A DNA stretch of 64,000 nt from Cyanobacteria bacterium PR.3.49 (lineage in GTDB: Bacteria > Cyanobacteriota > Vampirovibrionia > Obscuribacterales > Obscuribacteraceae): the NCBI GenBank assembly GCA_013997645.1, contig PNKB01000002.1, forward strand, positions 43,006 to 107,005, written 5' to 3'. Of the stretch, positions 29,507-39,287 are shown piece by piece (within the stretch, counting starts at the first letter, position 1; the number at the start of each line of letters is the position of its first letter). The translations under genes were made by a program, and so were the position numbers. A model generated the notes under the pieces. It did no database searches. It was given only the letters and a program-made list of their open reading frames with translations, and was not told the origin of the DNA.

Positions 29507-30087
29507 AATTGGTGGTTAAGTTGGAAGAGAAGTCGTACAAACTGGGTGCCGGAGATAGAGATTGGGGTGCCCACGCCTATTCAAATGAGTTTTACTTGGA
29601 GCCGATCAGCGGTGGCGGTGATCGACTGATCATCGGCGCGAGTTCAAACCATATCGATTTGCTGATTGAACTCTTGGAGCCCCTTAAAGAGCCTTTCGGC
29701 ATCCTGTATGTCCTTGTTGTTTCCCGTGTTGGGCATGAGGATGGCCGTTATCAGATCGAGTCGCCCATGTCGAGAAATGAACTCTATTCGTTTCTCAAAC
29801 AGTTCGAAGGCTATTTTGAATTTGATGGTCGACATGCCATTTGGATAATGTCATTGCCGGACACAGTCACTCTTGTTTATGAACAGCACAATTTGATCTA
29901 TTTCTACGGAGAGCATGAAGCCGCACGCAACTCGTTGAAGAGCAAAGGTTTTTCCAAAAGAGAATTTCGTATCCCCTCACCACACAGTCACAATTACAAC
30001 GAAGAATATGACAGGTTTGAAGACCAAATTTTCGAAGGCTTCGGGTGGATCCATTTTCCCTTAGTAGAGGACGTTGACGATCCTTGA
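29503..30087 (+). CDS. Hypothetical protein (194 aa)
   Basis: ORF overlapping the preceding stop; start codon TTG or nearby GTG uncertain. Confidence 0.5.
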   Translation: MKLVVKLEEKSYKLGAGDRDWGAHAYSNEFYLEPISGGGDRLIIGASSNHIDLLIELLEPLKEPFGILYVLVVSRVGHEDGRYQIESPMSRNELYSFLKQFEGYFEFDGRHAIWIMSLPDTVTLVYEQHNLIYFYGEHEAARNSLKSKGFSKREFRIPSPHSHNYNEEYDRFEDQIFEGFGWIHFPLVEDVDDP

Positions 30088-30154
30088 AAATCAAAGCCCG
30101 TTGTCGGAATGCGGAAGCCGGTTCTTTTTGTTACCCCCTTTTTTTTGTTAGAAT

Positions 30155-32302
30155 GTGTCGATGTCAGACGAATCCGAAAGCACAGCTTCTTTAAACGCCA
30201 ACTCCGTAAAATGCGGCGCGCTGTCGTCTGGCGCACTAATTAATGACAAGTATCAAGTGGTGTCGATGATTGGAAGTGGTGGCATGGGTACAGTGTACCG
30301 TGTGCATCAGGTTTTCCTCGGCAAAGAGTTCGCGTTCAAAGTTCTCGACCTGCATAATCGCTCTGATGTGAGTGTTCGCAGGTTTCAGCAGGAAGCGCGT
30401 ACCGCATCGCAACTGCAGCATCCGAATCTTGTGGAAGTGCATGATTTCGGAATGATTGCTGACGAGCAGCCGTATCTCGTTATGGATCTTGTTGAGGGCG
30501 AAACACTTGCGCAACTAGTTAAGACCAGGGTGACATTGCCGGTTGACTATGTGGTGGCACTGGCTATTCAAGTTGGATTTGGTTTGTTGTATGCACATGA
30601 TAAGGGTGTCGTGCATCGCGACATCAAGCCTGCAAATATTTTATTGCTGCACCCTGATAGCATTCCGAGTGAAGGAACCGTCAAAATTGTCGATTTCGGT
30701 ATCGCAAAACTCACGCAATCTGAAGACGGGCAAATTCAGTCCTTGACTCAAACTGGTGAGATATTCGGCAGTCCGCTCTATATGAGTCCTGAGCAATGCA
30801 GAGGCACGGCAGTCGACCGTCGCTCCGACATCTATTCACTTGGCTGTGTCATGTTTGAATGTTTGACTGGCTCGCCACCATTCTTTGGCGAAACCGCTAT
30901 GGCGACGATGTTGAAGCGCTTGTCCGAAGCGCCGGTCAGTTTGAAGGAGGGGTCGCTGGGCGCAGAGTTTCCGGCGCAACTGGAAAGCATTGTTCATAAA
31001 ATGCTAAAGGTTGAACCCAACGAGCGGTATCAGGATTTCAAAGACGTTATAAAGGATCTGGTGGGGCTGCAGCAGTCTATTACAAATTCGGGACTTCCCG
31101 CAGTCGAGCAAGTCAAAGAACTCTTTGCTGCCAAACCAGAGATGAATGCTCGTGGAAGCTCGTTTGCGCAGCAAACTCTTATTTTGGCGTTGGTTGCGAT
31201 CGCATCTATTATTGTAACTAACACTTATGACCGATTTATTCTCTTTCCCGCATGGGAAAGCGCTCGCCATCCACCACAAGTCAAACCGTTTGCACCTGGT
31301 ATTGAGTCAGGGGCTCCAGATAGTATGGGCGCAAAGCCTGAGCGCTCTCGTGAGCAGGTTGCGCTGGACAATAAGAAAATCAATGAGTCATTAAAAGATC
31401 GACCTCGCGTTGAGCTAGTAAAGCTGCCCTCCGGCAAAGAAGTTCAAAAGATATATTTTCCAACTCAAACTGGAAAAATTGCGATCAATGACGGTCCCAG
31501 GCTGCACGCATTCTTGGAAATAGAAATCCCGCCTAATGCGGAAATCGATTTGCGGCTCAATCACGTGTCCAGCGTTGAGGAAGGAGTATTGGATGGTCTC
31601 ACCTCTTTGAACATAACCACATTGGGATATCACAACGACAAAACTGTGACGAATAGACAAGTTAGTGCAGTGTCGAAATTCAAGAATTTGAAGGCAGTCA
31701 ATTTCGATGGCACTGGTGTTACTTCCCTGGCTAGTATATACAATTTGCCGAATTTGACCATGGTCGAGATTGGAGGCTCTTATGTGCCACCGTCGGAGAT
31801 ACTAAAAGTAAAGCGACTTTCTAAGCTGAACACATTATCGTTTGGACCTGTGAATGATCCATCTATAATTTTCAATGAGTTGGCTAAGAGCAATAACCTT
31901 TTCGAACTCCGATATACGGGGGCGCGCTTTACAGAAAAAGGCGCCGGCAAAGGGTTGAGTGAAAAGGAAGTTGTAGCCTTGAGTAAGCTTACTAACCTAG
32001 TCAATTTGACAATAGATGCGTGCCCCTCTTTCAATGATGCATCTTTGAAGAAGCTCCTGCCATTGAAGAAGTTGAAGCAACTGCGTCTGAGGGACTGCGG
32101 GGTGACTGCGAATGCTTGGGATGAACTGAATAAATTTAGAGGGTTGAAATTGTTGGAAGTCACCATGGTTGGTTGGACGCCCGAGCAGCGGCAGAAGATG
32201 ACGAAGTTACCTTTTCAGGTTATGCAAGCTGTTACTAGAGCGGAGCGGCAGAAAGAGAAGGCAAACAAAACTAAGAGTTATGACAAATTGTTTGACATTT
32301 AA
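30155..32302 (+). CDS. Membrane Ser/Thr protein kinase with LRR-like C-terminal domain (copy 1)
   Basis: GSGGMGTVYRVHQ, HRDIKPANILL, VDFGIAKL, SPLYMSPEQ; TM LILALVAIASIIVT; LRR-like LTNLVNLTIDACPSF...LKKLKQLRLRDCGV. Confidence 0.9.
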   Translation: MSMSDESESTASLNANSVKCGALSSGALINDKYQVVSMIGSGGMGTVYRVHQVFLGKEFAFKVLDLHNRSDVSVRRFQQEARTASQLQHPNLVEVHDFGMIADEQPYLVMDLVEGETLAQLVKTRVTLPVDYVVALAIQVGFGLLYAHDKGVVHRDIKPANILLLHPDSIPSEGTVKIVDFGIAKLTQSEDGQIQSLTQTGEIFGSPLYMSPEQCRGTAVDRRSDIYSLGCVMFECLTGSPPFFGETAMATMLKRLSEAPVSLKEGSLGAEFPAQLESIVHKMLKVEPNERYQDFKDVIKDLVGLQQSITNSGLPAVEQVKELFAAKPEMNARGSSFAQQTLILALVAIASIIVTNTYDRFILFPAWESARHPPQVKPFAPGIESGAPDSMGAKPERSREQVALDNKKINESLKDRPRVELVKLPSGKEVQKIYFPTQTGKIAINDGPRLHAFLEIEIPPNAEIDLRLNHVSSVEEGVLDGLTSLNITTLGYHNDKTVTNRQVSAVSKFKNLKAVNFDGTGVTSLASIYNLPNLTMVEIGGSYVPPSEILKVKRLSKLNTLSFGPVNDPSIIFNELAKSNNLFELRYTGARFTEKGAGKGLSEKEVVALSKLTNLVNLTIDACPSFNDASLKKLLPLKKLKQLRLRDCGVTANAWDELNKFRGLKLLEVTMVGWTPEQRQKMTKLPFQVMQAVTRAERQKEKANKTKSYDKLFDI

Positions 32303-32322
32303 GCGCACTGCGGGAGAGCCGG

Positions 32323-34452
32323 TTGGAACCTGGAACCATCATCAACGAAAAATATCAGGTGATTGCTCTCCTCGGAAGTGGTGGCATGGGACATGTTTAT
32401 AGAGTGCAGCAGATTTCTTTAGGCAAAGAATTCGCTCTCAAGGTTTTGGATGCGCGCAGTCTTTCGGATGTGACTGTGCGCAGGTTCCACCAGGAAGCAC
32501 GAACTACGTCTCAGCTGCAGCATCCTAATCTTGTCGAAGTGCATGATTTTGGCGTATTGAACGAAACGCAACCGTATTTGGTGATGGACCTCATAGAAGG
32601 CGAATCACTTTCAGAAACGCTAAAAAGAGAAGGCGCGTTGCCGGTTGAGCACGTGATACCACTAGCGATTCAGGTCAGTTTCGGACTTATGTATGCTCAT
32701 AAGAAGGGCGTTGTTCATCGCGATGTTAAGCCCGGCAACATAATGCTTTTGCAACCAGAGAAGCCGGCGGTAGAGGGGGCTGTAAAAGTAGTCGATTTCG
32801 GCATTGCAAAATTGACTCAATCTGAGGACGGCGAAATTCAAGCGCTGACAAAGACTGGTGAAATATTCGGCAGCCCAATTTACATGAGTCCAGAGCAGTG
32901 CAAAGGCACCGGCGTCGATAAGCGCTCTGATATATATTCTTTTGGCTGCGTTCTGTTCGAGTGCCTAACAGGCTCCCCTCCTTTTTTCGGCGACTCGGCA
33001 ATGTCGACGATGATGAAGAGGTTGTCGGAAGAGCCGGTTAGCCTGAAGGAAGGTTCGCTTGGTCGTGAGTTTCCGCCCGCTTTAGAAAACATCATCCGCA
33101 AAATGCTTGCTGCCGAGCCTAACGATCGTTATCAGGATTTCAGTGGTGTAGTTCAGGACTTGATGACGCTGCAAACCACCGGTGGTGCTATTGAGGTCAG
33201 ACCTGCAGTTGCAGAATCTGCTAAGAAACCTGTATCGCTCCGTCCTCAAATTAAGACCATTGTAGGAGTTGCAATGGTTTGTGCTTTAGCCACTTTTATA
33301 TTCGACGTTTTTATTCTGTTTCCGGAGCAAGTGCAGGCGGAATTTACTGCGAAAAAAGTTAGCGAGGCCAAAGCTGCGCTCGAGGCAAAACTGAAGGACG
33401 AGCAGCTAATGAGTTCGCGGTCTAAGAAAGAAGCGTTGGATGAGGAAGCCTTAAGTCTTGACCGCGAAAGCCGAAAGACGTTCGGAAGAATGCAGGGTGT
33501 GTGGAGTGGGGTTGAGCCCCTGACAGTCGATAAGAATTATCCGTATGTCGATGTGGTTGATACAGAATCAGGACAAAAGAAGTACTTGGTTTTTCCGAAG
33601 AACGTTGGCGAATTTTGTTTTGATGGAGGAAGTAAGCTTCTTCCGGCATTTGGGCGGTATGAAATGAAGCCCAATGCAGGATTGATCTTGCTCTTCGACA
33701 AGGCATCAGGAGCTAATCCAAATACCTTGAAAAATATCATCCACTTGAAGTTTGCCAAGATTGACTATCAGAAAAGTCTACTTGCAACCGAGAATTCAAT
33801 CGCCTTGTTGGAGAAGGTCAGAGATGTGTTCGCCGTTGGGCTTAGAGGAATCGACATTAGTTCGCTCTCTTCCCTGTACAAAAACTCCACCCTGCAGAGA
33901 TTGGAAGTCATGGACACCGTTGTTTCTCCCGAGGAGTTATTCAAACTGAAGTCATTTGGACAACTTGAGTGTCTGACATTTGGGCCGGTATTTCACCCCG
34001 AACTCGTATTGGAAGCATTAAGCAAGTCGAACAAAATCACCACGCTTGCATATAGGGGGCAAGATACCACGAAGGAAAAACGAAGTCCTGATGATATTCA
34101 GCGCGAACTTTCTGCGCTCACAAAATTGACTAAACTAACTGGTTTAGCTCTTATAGATTGTGCATATTTTGATGATGCATGTTTGCAAAAGCTCACTAGT
34201 TTGCCGAATCTGGCAGCAATTCAGATTCGCGATTGCGCGCTCACAGAAAAATCTATCGAGATTTTTAAAAAATTTAAAAAACTTAGGAGCTTAGCAATTT
34301 CGGTAGAAAAATGGACACCTTCTTCTGTTGCTAGATTGAAGAGTGTAAAAGAGTGGGATGTGCAAACGCCACTGACTCGCAATGAGCGCATGGGTATCCC
34401 TGCTGATATTGTGCAAAAGGAAGGATTTGTGAAAAGCGAGCCCGGGCAATAG
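32323..34452 (+). CDS. Membrane Ser/Thr protein kinase with LRR-like C-terminal domain (copy 2)
   Basis: GSGGMGHVYRVQQ, HRDVKPGNIML, VDFGIAKL; TTG start; TM VGVAMVCALATFIFDVFIL; LRR-like C-terminus. Confidence 0.88.
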   Translation: MEPGTIINEKYQVIALLGSGGMGHVYRVQQISLGKEFALKVLDARSLSDVTVRRFHQEARTTSQLQHPNLVEVHDFGVLNETQPYLVMDLIEGESLSETLKREGALPVEHVIPLAIQVSFGLMYAHKKGVVHRDVKPGNIMLLQPEKPAVEGAVKVVDFGIAKLTQSEDGEIQALTKTGEIFGSPIYMSPEQCKGTGVDKRSDIYSFGCVLFECLTGSPPFFGDSAMSTMMKRLSEEPVSLKEGSLGREFPPALENIIRKMLAAEPNDRYQDFSGVVQDLMTLQTTGGAIEVRPAVAESAKKPVSLRPQIKTIVGVAMVCALATFIFDVFILFPEQVQAEFTAKKVSEAKAALEAKLKDEQLMSSRSKKEALDEEALSLDRESRKTFGRMQGVWSGVEPLTVDKNYPYVDVVDTESGQKKYLVFPKNVGEFCFDGGSKLLPAFGRYEMKPNAGLILLFDKASGANPNTLKNIIHLKFAKIDYQKSLLATENSIALLEKVRDVFAVGLRGIDISSLSSLYKNSTLQRLEVMDTVVSPEELFKLKSFGQLECLTFGPVFHPELVLEALSKSNKITTLAYRGQDTTKEKRSPDDIQRELSALTKLTKLTGLALIDCAYFDDACLQKLTSLPNLAAIQIRDCALTEKSIEIFKKFKKLRSLAISVEKWTPSSVARLKSVKEWDVQTPLTRNERMGIPADIVQKEGFVKSEPGQ

Positions 34453-34457
34453 GTTGT

Positions 34458-36632
34458 ATGCAAAGCGATCAAGATAAAACTGTTGCCTCCGATGCACCTG
34501 CTCTGAATGCAGGCGATCTTCAGAGTGGCACCATTATTGATGATAAATATCAGATCGTATCGCTCATCGGTCGTGGTGGCATGGGCGCAGTCTATCGCGC
34601 ACAGCAAAGATATTTAGGCAAAGACTTCGCCTTAAAAATTCTCGATTTACATCAAAGAAATGAAGCTACCGCGCGTAGGTTTCGGCAGGAAGCGCGTACG
34701 GCCGCTCAGCTCCAGCATCCGAATCTGGTTGAAGTTCATGATTTCGGAGAGTTGGGTGATGAGCAACCCTATCTGGTGATGGATCTTATTGAAGGTGTGA
34801 CGCTGGCAGAAGTTTTGAAAGATAAAGGGTCTCTGCCGGTTGACTATGTGGTGTCACTTTGTATTCAAGTTTGCTTTGGCTTAATGTATGCGCATGATAA
34901 AGGCGTTGTTCATCGCGACATTAAGCCCGGCAACATCATGCTTGTGCGTCCTGAGCGAGAGCCGGCAGAAGGAACAGTAAAAATCGTTGACTTCGGTATT
35001 GCAAAACTGATGCAATCGGAAGCCGGCGAAATGCACGCTCTAACGCAGACGGGAGAACTGTTCGGCAGTCCCATCTATATGAGTCCGGAGCAGTGCAAAG
35101 GCACTGCTGTAGATAAACGTTCCGACATCTATTCGCTCGGATGTGTCGTTTATGAATGCCTGACTTCGACGCCACCATTCCTGGGCGACACTGCCATGTC
35201 GACCATGTTGAGAAGACTTTCTGAGAAGCCTGCTAGTTTGAAAGAAGCTTCGCTTGGAGGAGAATTTCCCGCAGCGCTAGAGAGTGTTGTGAGCAAAATG
35301 CTTGCCACCAATCCTGATGATCGCTATCAGGATTTAGGCTTGCTGGTCAAAGACCTTATAGCTATACAGCGTCCTGATGATGGTGTCAAAGTCACCTCCG
35401 CAGTGAAAGAAAGAGTGCCAAACACCTCAACCAGCGATCTTACAAAGCCGATGCAATTGATCGTGGCCGGAGTGGCCGCCTGTGTTGTGACGGCTGTTGT
35501 TGATCGAGCGGTTGTTTATCCCAATTTTTTTGCACTCAAAACTCAATCGCATTCAGCAGCAACCACACCGGCAGGAGAGTCTGCTTCGCTTACGGATAGC
35601 TTTCCCCCGGTAAACGGGACCGAATTCGACAGTATAGGATCAAACACTCCAAAAATATCTTCGTTGGTCGGTTCGGTAGTTGAAAATCCGCTTGCAGGAA
35701 CAGGCTTCACTCCAGTTGGTTTTCCGAACCGAGCGCAAAAAATAACACGACCGATTATTGTGACTGGAGACAAAAATGGTGAAAGGCAGAATTTTGTTTA
35801 TTTTCCTGGAGACTATGGTTCCATCATCATCGGAAACCGTCCGAAGAGAATGGCAGTAGGACCATTCGCTCTGCCGCCAGGAGCGCCTATTCACATAAAG
35901 TTCAATGAAGGTCTGGGAGGCAGCTCTGATGCTCTGCAGAGCATTACTAATATGAATTTGATTCGCGTGGATTTCCCTGGCAAGTATCAAATTAAAAATG
36001 AGAACATAGCCTGTGTAGGCAAGCTCAAGGACACGCTTGAGGAGATCAGCATTGAAGAAGCTGAAATCACTACTCTAAGACCTTTGTATGATGCAAAAAA
36101 ACTGGTCAGCCTCGAAGTTGGCTGTACGCTGCTGCCTTCTTCTGAATTTTTGAACATCAAGAGATTGCCGCAGCTCAAACTTCTCTCTTTCGGCCCTATG
36201 CCAAACGCTGAGGTAATTTTTGATGAGCTTGCGAAATCCAACACAATAAATTCTCTCAGCTATCAGGGGGAGGTCTTACTGCCTGGCGGGAAAACGCATG
36301 ACCTGTCGTCGCGCCAGATTGAAGCGCTGAGCAAAATAAAAAGTATCAGAAAGCTAACGATTCAATGCTGTCCTTCGTTTGATGACGAAAAATTGGCACA
36401 GCTACTGCCATTACATAATATCGAGCTTTTGAAGATTTCTGACTGTTCACTCACATCAAAATCCGTTGCGACCTTGAGGAAGTTCAAGAAACTAGTGACC
36501 TTGATGGTTGACGATGAAAAATTTACGGCAAGCGATGTTGCCACCTTCAAGCGGCTGTATCAATATGAGCATCGCGATTCTCGAAAGCTAGTCGGAAAGA
36601 CCAGAGGAAAAATTGCCGATTTTCTCAATTAA
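34458..36632 (+). CDS. Membrane Ser/Thr protein kinase with LRR-like C-terminal domain (copy 3)
   Basis: GRGGMGAVYRAQQ, HRDIKPGNIML, VDFGIAKL; TM LIVAGVAACVVTAVVDRAVV; LRR-like C-terminus. Confidence 0.9.
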   Translation: MQSDQDKTVASDAPALNAGDLQSGTIIDDKYQIVSLIGRGGMGAVYRAQQRYLGKDFALKILDLHQRNEATARRFRQEARTAAQLQHPNLVEVHDFGELGDEQPYLVMDLIEGVTLAEVLKDKGSLPVDYVVSLCIQVCFGLMYAHDKGVVHRDIKPGNIMLVRPEREPAEGTVKIVDFGIAKLMQSEAGEMHALTQTGELFGSPIYMSPEQCKGTAVDKRSDIYSLGCVVYECLTSTPPFLGDTAMSTMLRRLSEKPASLKEASLGGEFPAALESVVSKMLATNPDDRYQDLGLLVKDLIAIQRPDDGVKVTSAVKERVPNTSTSDLTKPMQLIVAGVAACVVTAVVDRAVVYPNFFALKTQSHSAATTPAGESASLTDSFPPVNGTEFDSIGSNTPKISSLVGSVVENPLAGTGFTPVGFPNRAQKITRPIIVTGDKNGERQNFVYFPGDYGSIIIGNRPKRMAVGPFALPPGAPIHIKFNEGLGGSSDALQSITNMNLIRVDFPGKYQIKNENIACVGKLKDTLEEISIEEAEITTLRPLYDAKKLVSLEVGCTLLPSSEFLNIKRLPQLKLLSFGPMPNAEVIFDELAKSNTINSLSYQGEVLLPGGKTHDLSSRQIEALSKIKSIRKLTIQCCPSFDDEKLAQLLPLHNIELLKISDCSLTSKSVATLRKFKKLVTLMVDDEKFTASDVATFKRLYQYEHRDSRKLVGKTRGKIADFLN

Positions 36633-36822
36633 TTTGCTTGAGAGTCTGACCGCCGAACATGCTCTTGTTGACAAGTGTTGGGGCGATTTATCCCTTGCCA
36701 ACAAGCGTTTATGCCCGTAAATCAGCCGAAAACCCATTATTTATGTTCTAATTTGGGACGGGCCGCCGATAATGTGCACGGCTCAGCCAGGAATCCCGGA
36801 AAGAAAGGCGCCTGTAACCCGC

Positions 36823-38634
36823 ATGAAGTTGGAAGATCGCAAGTATAAATGGTGCCCACGCTGCAGCGGCTGCGTTAATGAAGCTGCCAGTCATTGTCGC
36901 TTTTGCCGAAACGAATTGATTACAGGTGAGCAAAAAACAGACCCTTATTTTGGACCCGAAAGCAAATTTGATGCGGCGCGCCGCTGGGTGCCGGGACTGA
37001 ATGCGCTCATTGAAATGATGCCGCAGTCAAACTATAAGAAGCAATTGCAAGATGGTTTGCACATGCGCGGTCGCTTACAGGCGATGGCGATGTACGATCG
37101 CGATGAAGAATCCGAGCGCCAGTTCAACGAGTCGAATGTCGGCTTAGAACGTCCTCCTCTCGAGCAAGAAAGATCAATCCTGCGCGAGGTATTTCTGCGT
37201 TTAAAGGATGCCGACATCGACATTGAGCCTATGCTTCAGACGCCCAAACTGCGCGTTCTCAAATTTACCAAAGAATATTTTGACGATTTGTACAATACGC
37301 GTCTGAAGCGACAAAGCGACGGAAAAGAGTGCAAATTCTGTCGCGAGAAAAGTGATTCCGCTGCTCAAACTTGCGAGTTTTGCAAATCGAATTTTGTTGA
37401 TCCGCCAAAGCGCGAGGCGCGCAGATTCAGAAAGAATGCAATTGGAATTTTTCCGCTCGATAAAGGACTTCTGAAGGATGTTCTTCTGCATATCGCAGTT
37501 AACCGTGCCCTCACGGGCGGTGGCTGGCGAACCGAAATGGCAGATGTATTATCGAAGCATGATATTTGCAACGCAGATGTTGAACGCGGTATCAAAGAAC
37601 GGCAATTTTTGATTGAAGAAGACATGCACATCGAGTTGCCGATGTCCGAGTGGCAGCGCAGTTTGATGACCGAAGGATTGGATGATGGCATGGATGGCTA
37701 TCATGCGATTCACAATATTATTGAGATGGGGCAAACTTGCCTGCAGGAAGAATTTCACGAAGAAGCCGAACTGGTTTTGAATTTTGCGATGGCAGTGGCT
37801 GAGACATACACCTTGGGAAACGTTCAAGGTCTGGAAGCGATGCGCGAGCCGCTGAAGACTTCCGGATGGATGGCGCTCTCGCAACTGTACGAAAGCACCG
37901 GGCGCTATGCAGAGGCTGAAGCTGCGCACGGCAAAATGTTCCAGATCGGCCCTTCAATGGCGATTCCCGGGCTGGACGAAATTCTGAAAGCGACAATGGA
38001 GATGCTCAGCCCTCAGCGCTCGATGCGCCAGGCGGATCTCTGTGCCAAGCAAGGCAAATTCGACGAGGCCATTGAGTTATTTAAAAAGGCTCTGTCTGCA
38101 CTGGACAAACAAGAGAACAAGCCGTTTGTTGGCTTCTCTAAAATGGCAGGATTAATTCACGGTGAGTCACCATCCTCGATGGCTACCCCAACCGCCGAAG
38201 ATTTTGACGTGCCACCACAGTTGGAGAAAGGCGAGCAGGCTAAACTCAGCGATGTCAGCGATCTAGTGCTTGTGTCGACAGCACACAGAGTTGGCGTCAT
38301 GAAAAAGATGGCGGACGTTTATATCGCAAAAGGCGATCTGACGACCGCCGTTTATGTTTTGGACGAGTCGATGGAGCTTGCAGAGCAGCTTAATGAGCCG
38401 TATCAAGCCCTAGTGGCTGATGTTTGCGAAACCTATGGGCGCCTCAATATGCTTCAGGATAAGTTGCCCGATGCGGAAGCGCAGTTTCGACGTGCTCTCG
38501 ATTTTTACACCGGCGTCAAAGATCCTATGGACCCCGACGAGTTTCAAAACATCGTCAATAAAACTTCTAACAGCCTGGCGGACTGCCTGGACAAACAGGG
38601 CAAGAAAGACGAAGCTGCGAAGTATCGCAAGTAA
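36823..38634 (+). CDS. Double zinc-ribbon and TPR-repeat protein
   Basis: CPRC...CRFC and CKFC...CEFC knuckles; TPR-like repeats. ATG 36823 preferred over track start 36772. Confidence 0.65.
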   Translation: MKLEDRKYKWCPRCSGCVNEAASHCRFCRNELITGEQKTDPYFGPESKFDAARRWVPGLNALIEMMPQSNYKKQLQDGLHMRGRLQAMAMYDRDEESERQFNESNVGLERPPLEQERSILREVFLRLKDADIDIEPMLQTPKLRVLKFTKEYFDDLYNTRLKRQSDGKECKFCREKSDSAAQTCEFCKSNFVDPPKREARRFRKNAIGIFPLDKGLLKDVLLHIAVNRALTGGGWRTEMADVLSKHDICNADVERGIKERQFLIEEDMHIELPMSEWQRSLMTEGLDDGMDGYHAIHNIIEMGQTCLQEEFHEEAELVLNFAMAVAETYTLGNVQGLEAMREPLKTSGWMALSQLYESTGRYAEAEAAHGKMFQIGPSMAIPGLDEILKATMEMLSPQRSMRQADLCAKQGKFDEAIELFKKALSALDKQENKPFVGFSKMAGLIHGESPSSMATPTAEDFDVPPQLEKGEQAKLSDVSDLVLVSTAHRVGVMKKMADVYIAKGDLTTAVYVLDESMELAEQLNEPYQALVADVCETYGRLNMLQDKLPDAEAQFRRALDFYTGVKDPMDPDEFQNIVNKTSNSLADCLDKQGKKDEAAKYRK

Positions 38635-38684
38635 AACGGTCAACCTGCTAAGCCGTTTCAACAGGAAGCTTAAATCCGCCTGTC

Positions 38685-39287
38685 TTACTTCACACCATTT
38701 TGCGAATCGTGGCGACTCATGAACTTGTCGGTGACTTGCAATCGCGCGACCGTTTGATCCAGTTTGGCTTTCAAGTTGGTATCAGGCTTCATGTCGTATG
38801 CTTCTCTGTATTCGACAATGGCGCTAATAAGATCGCCTTCTTGCAAAGCCATGTCACCAAGCTTTTCTCTGTCTTTCACATTGGCTGGGTTCATGCCGAG
38901 AGTTTCGATAATCTGATCGATGTTTTCTCTATGTTCTTTGTGATCTTTGGCAAGCGAAGTAAAAGACGCATGATGCAGCTGTTTTAGAGCACCCTTAAAA
39001 TCTTTCTTGTTGCTCAACTCTATCGCGAAATTGTTGCGCGCGATGCCGAGATTGTTGCGTGCGAAATTATAGCTAGGATCGAGCTTTAGCGCTTCTTCCA
39101 ATTTGGGAATCGCATCGCCGAACTTCTTATTATTGATATCGGAGACAGCTTGATTATTCAGCTGAATTGCTTTTGCCGGCGGCGTATGGCTTGAAGCCGT
39201 CGTGTTGGGATCTAATGCCTGGGCTTGTGTGTTTGCAGCGAGCAAAACTATCAGTGAAATTATTGATTTTGCATGTGATTTCAGCAT
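38685..39287 (-). CDS. Exported TPR protein
   Basis: Signal peptide MLKSHAKSIISLIVLLAANTQAQA; TPR AIQLNNQAVSDINNKKFGDAIPKLEEALKLDPSYNFARNNLG; start overlaps the upstream histidine kinase stop (TAATG). Confidence 0.65.
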   Translation of the reverse strand: MLKSHAKSIISLIVLLAANTQAQALDPNTTASSHTPPAKAIQLNNQAVSDINNKKFGDAIPKLEEALKLDPSYNFARNNLGIARNNFAIELSNKKDFKGALKQLHHASFTSLAKDHKEHRENIDQIIETLGMNPANVKDREKLGDMALQEGDLISAIVEYREAYDMKPDTNLKAKLDQTVARLQVTDKFMSRHDSQNGVK

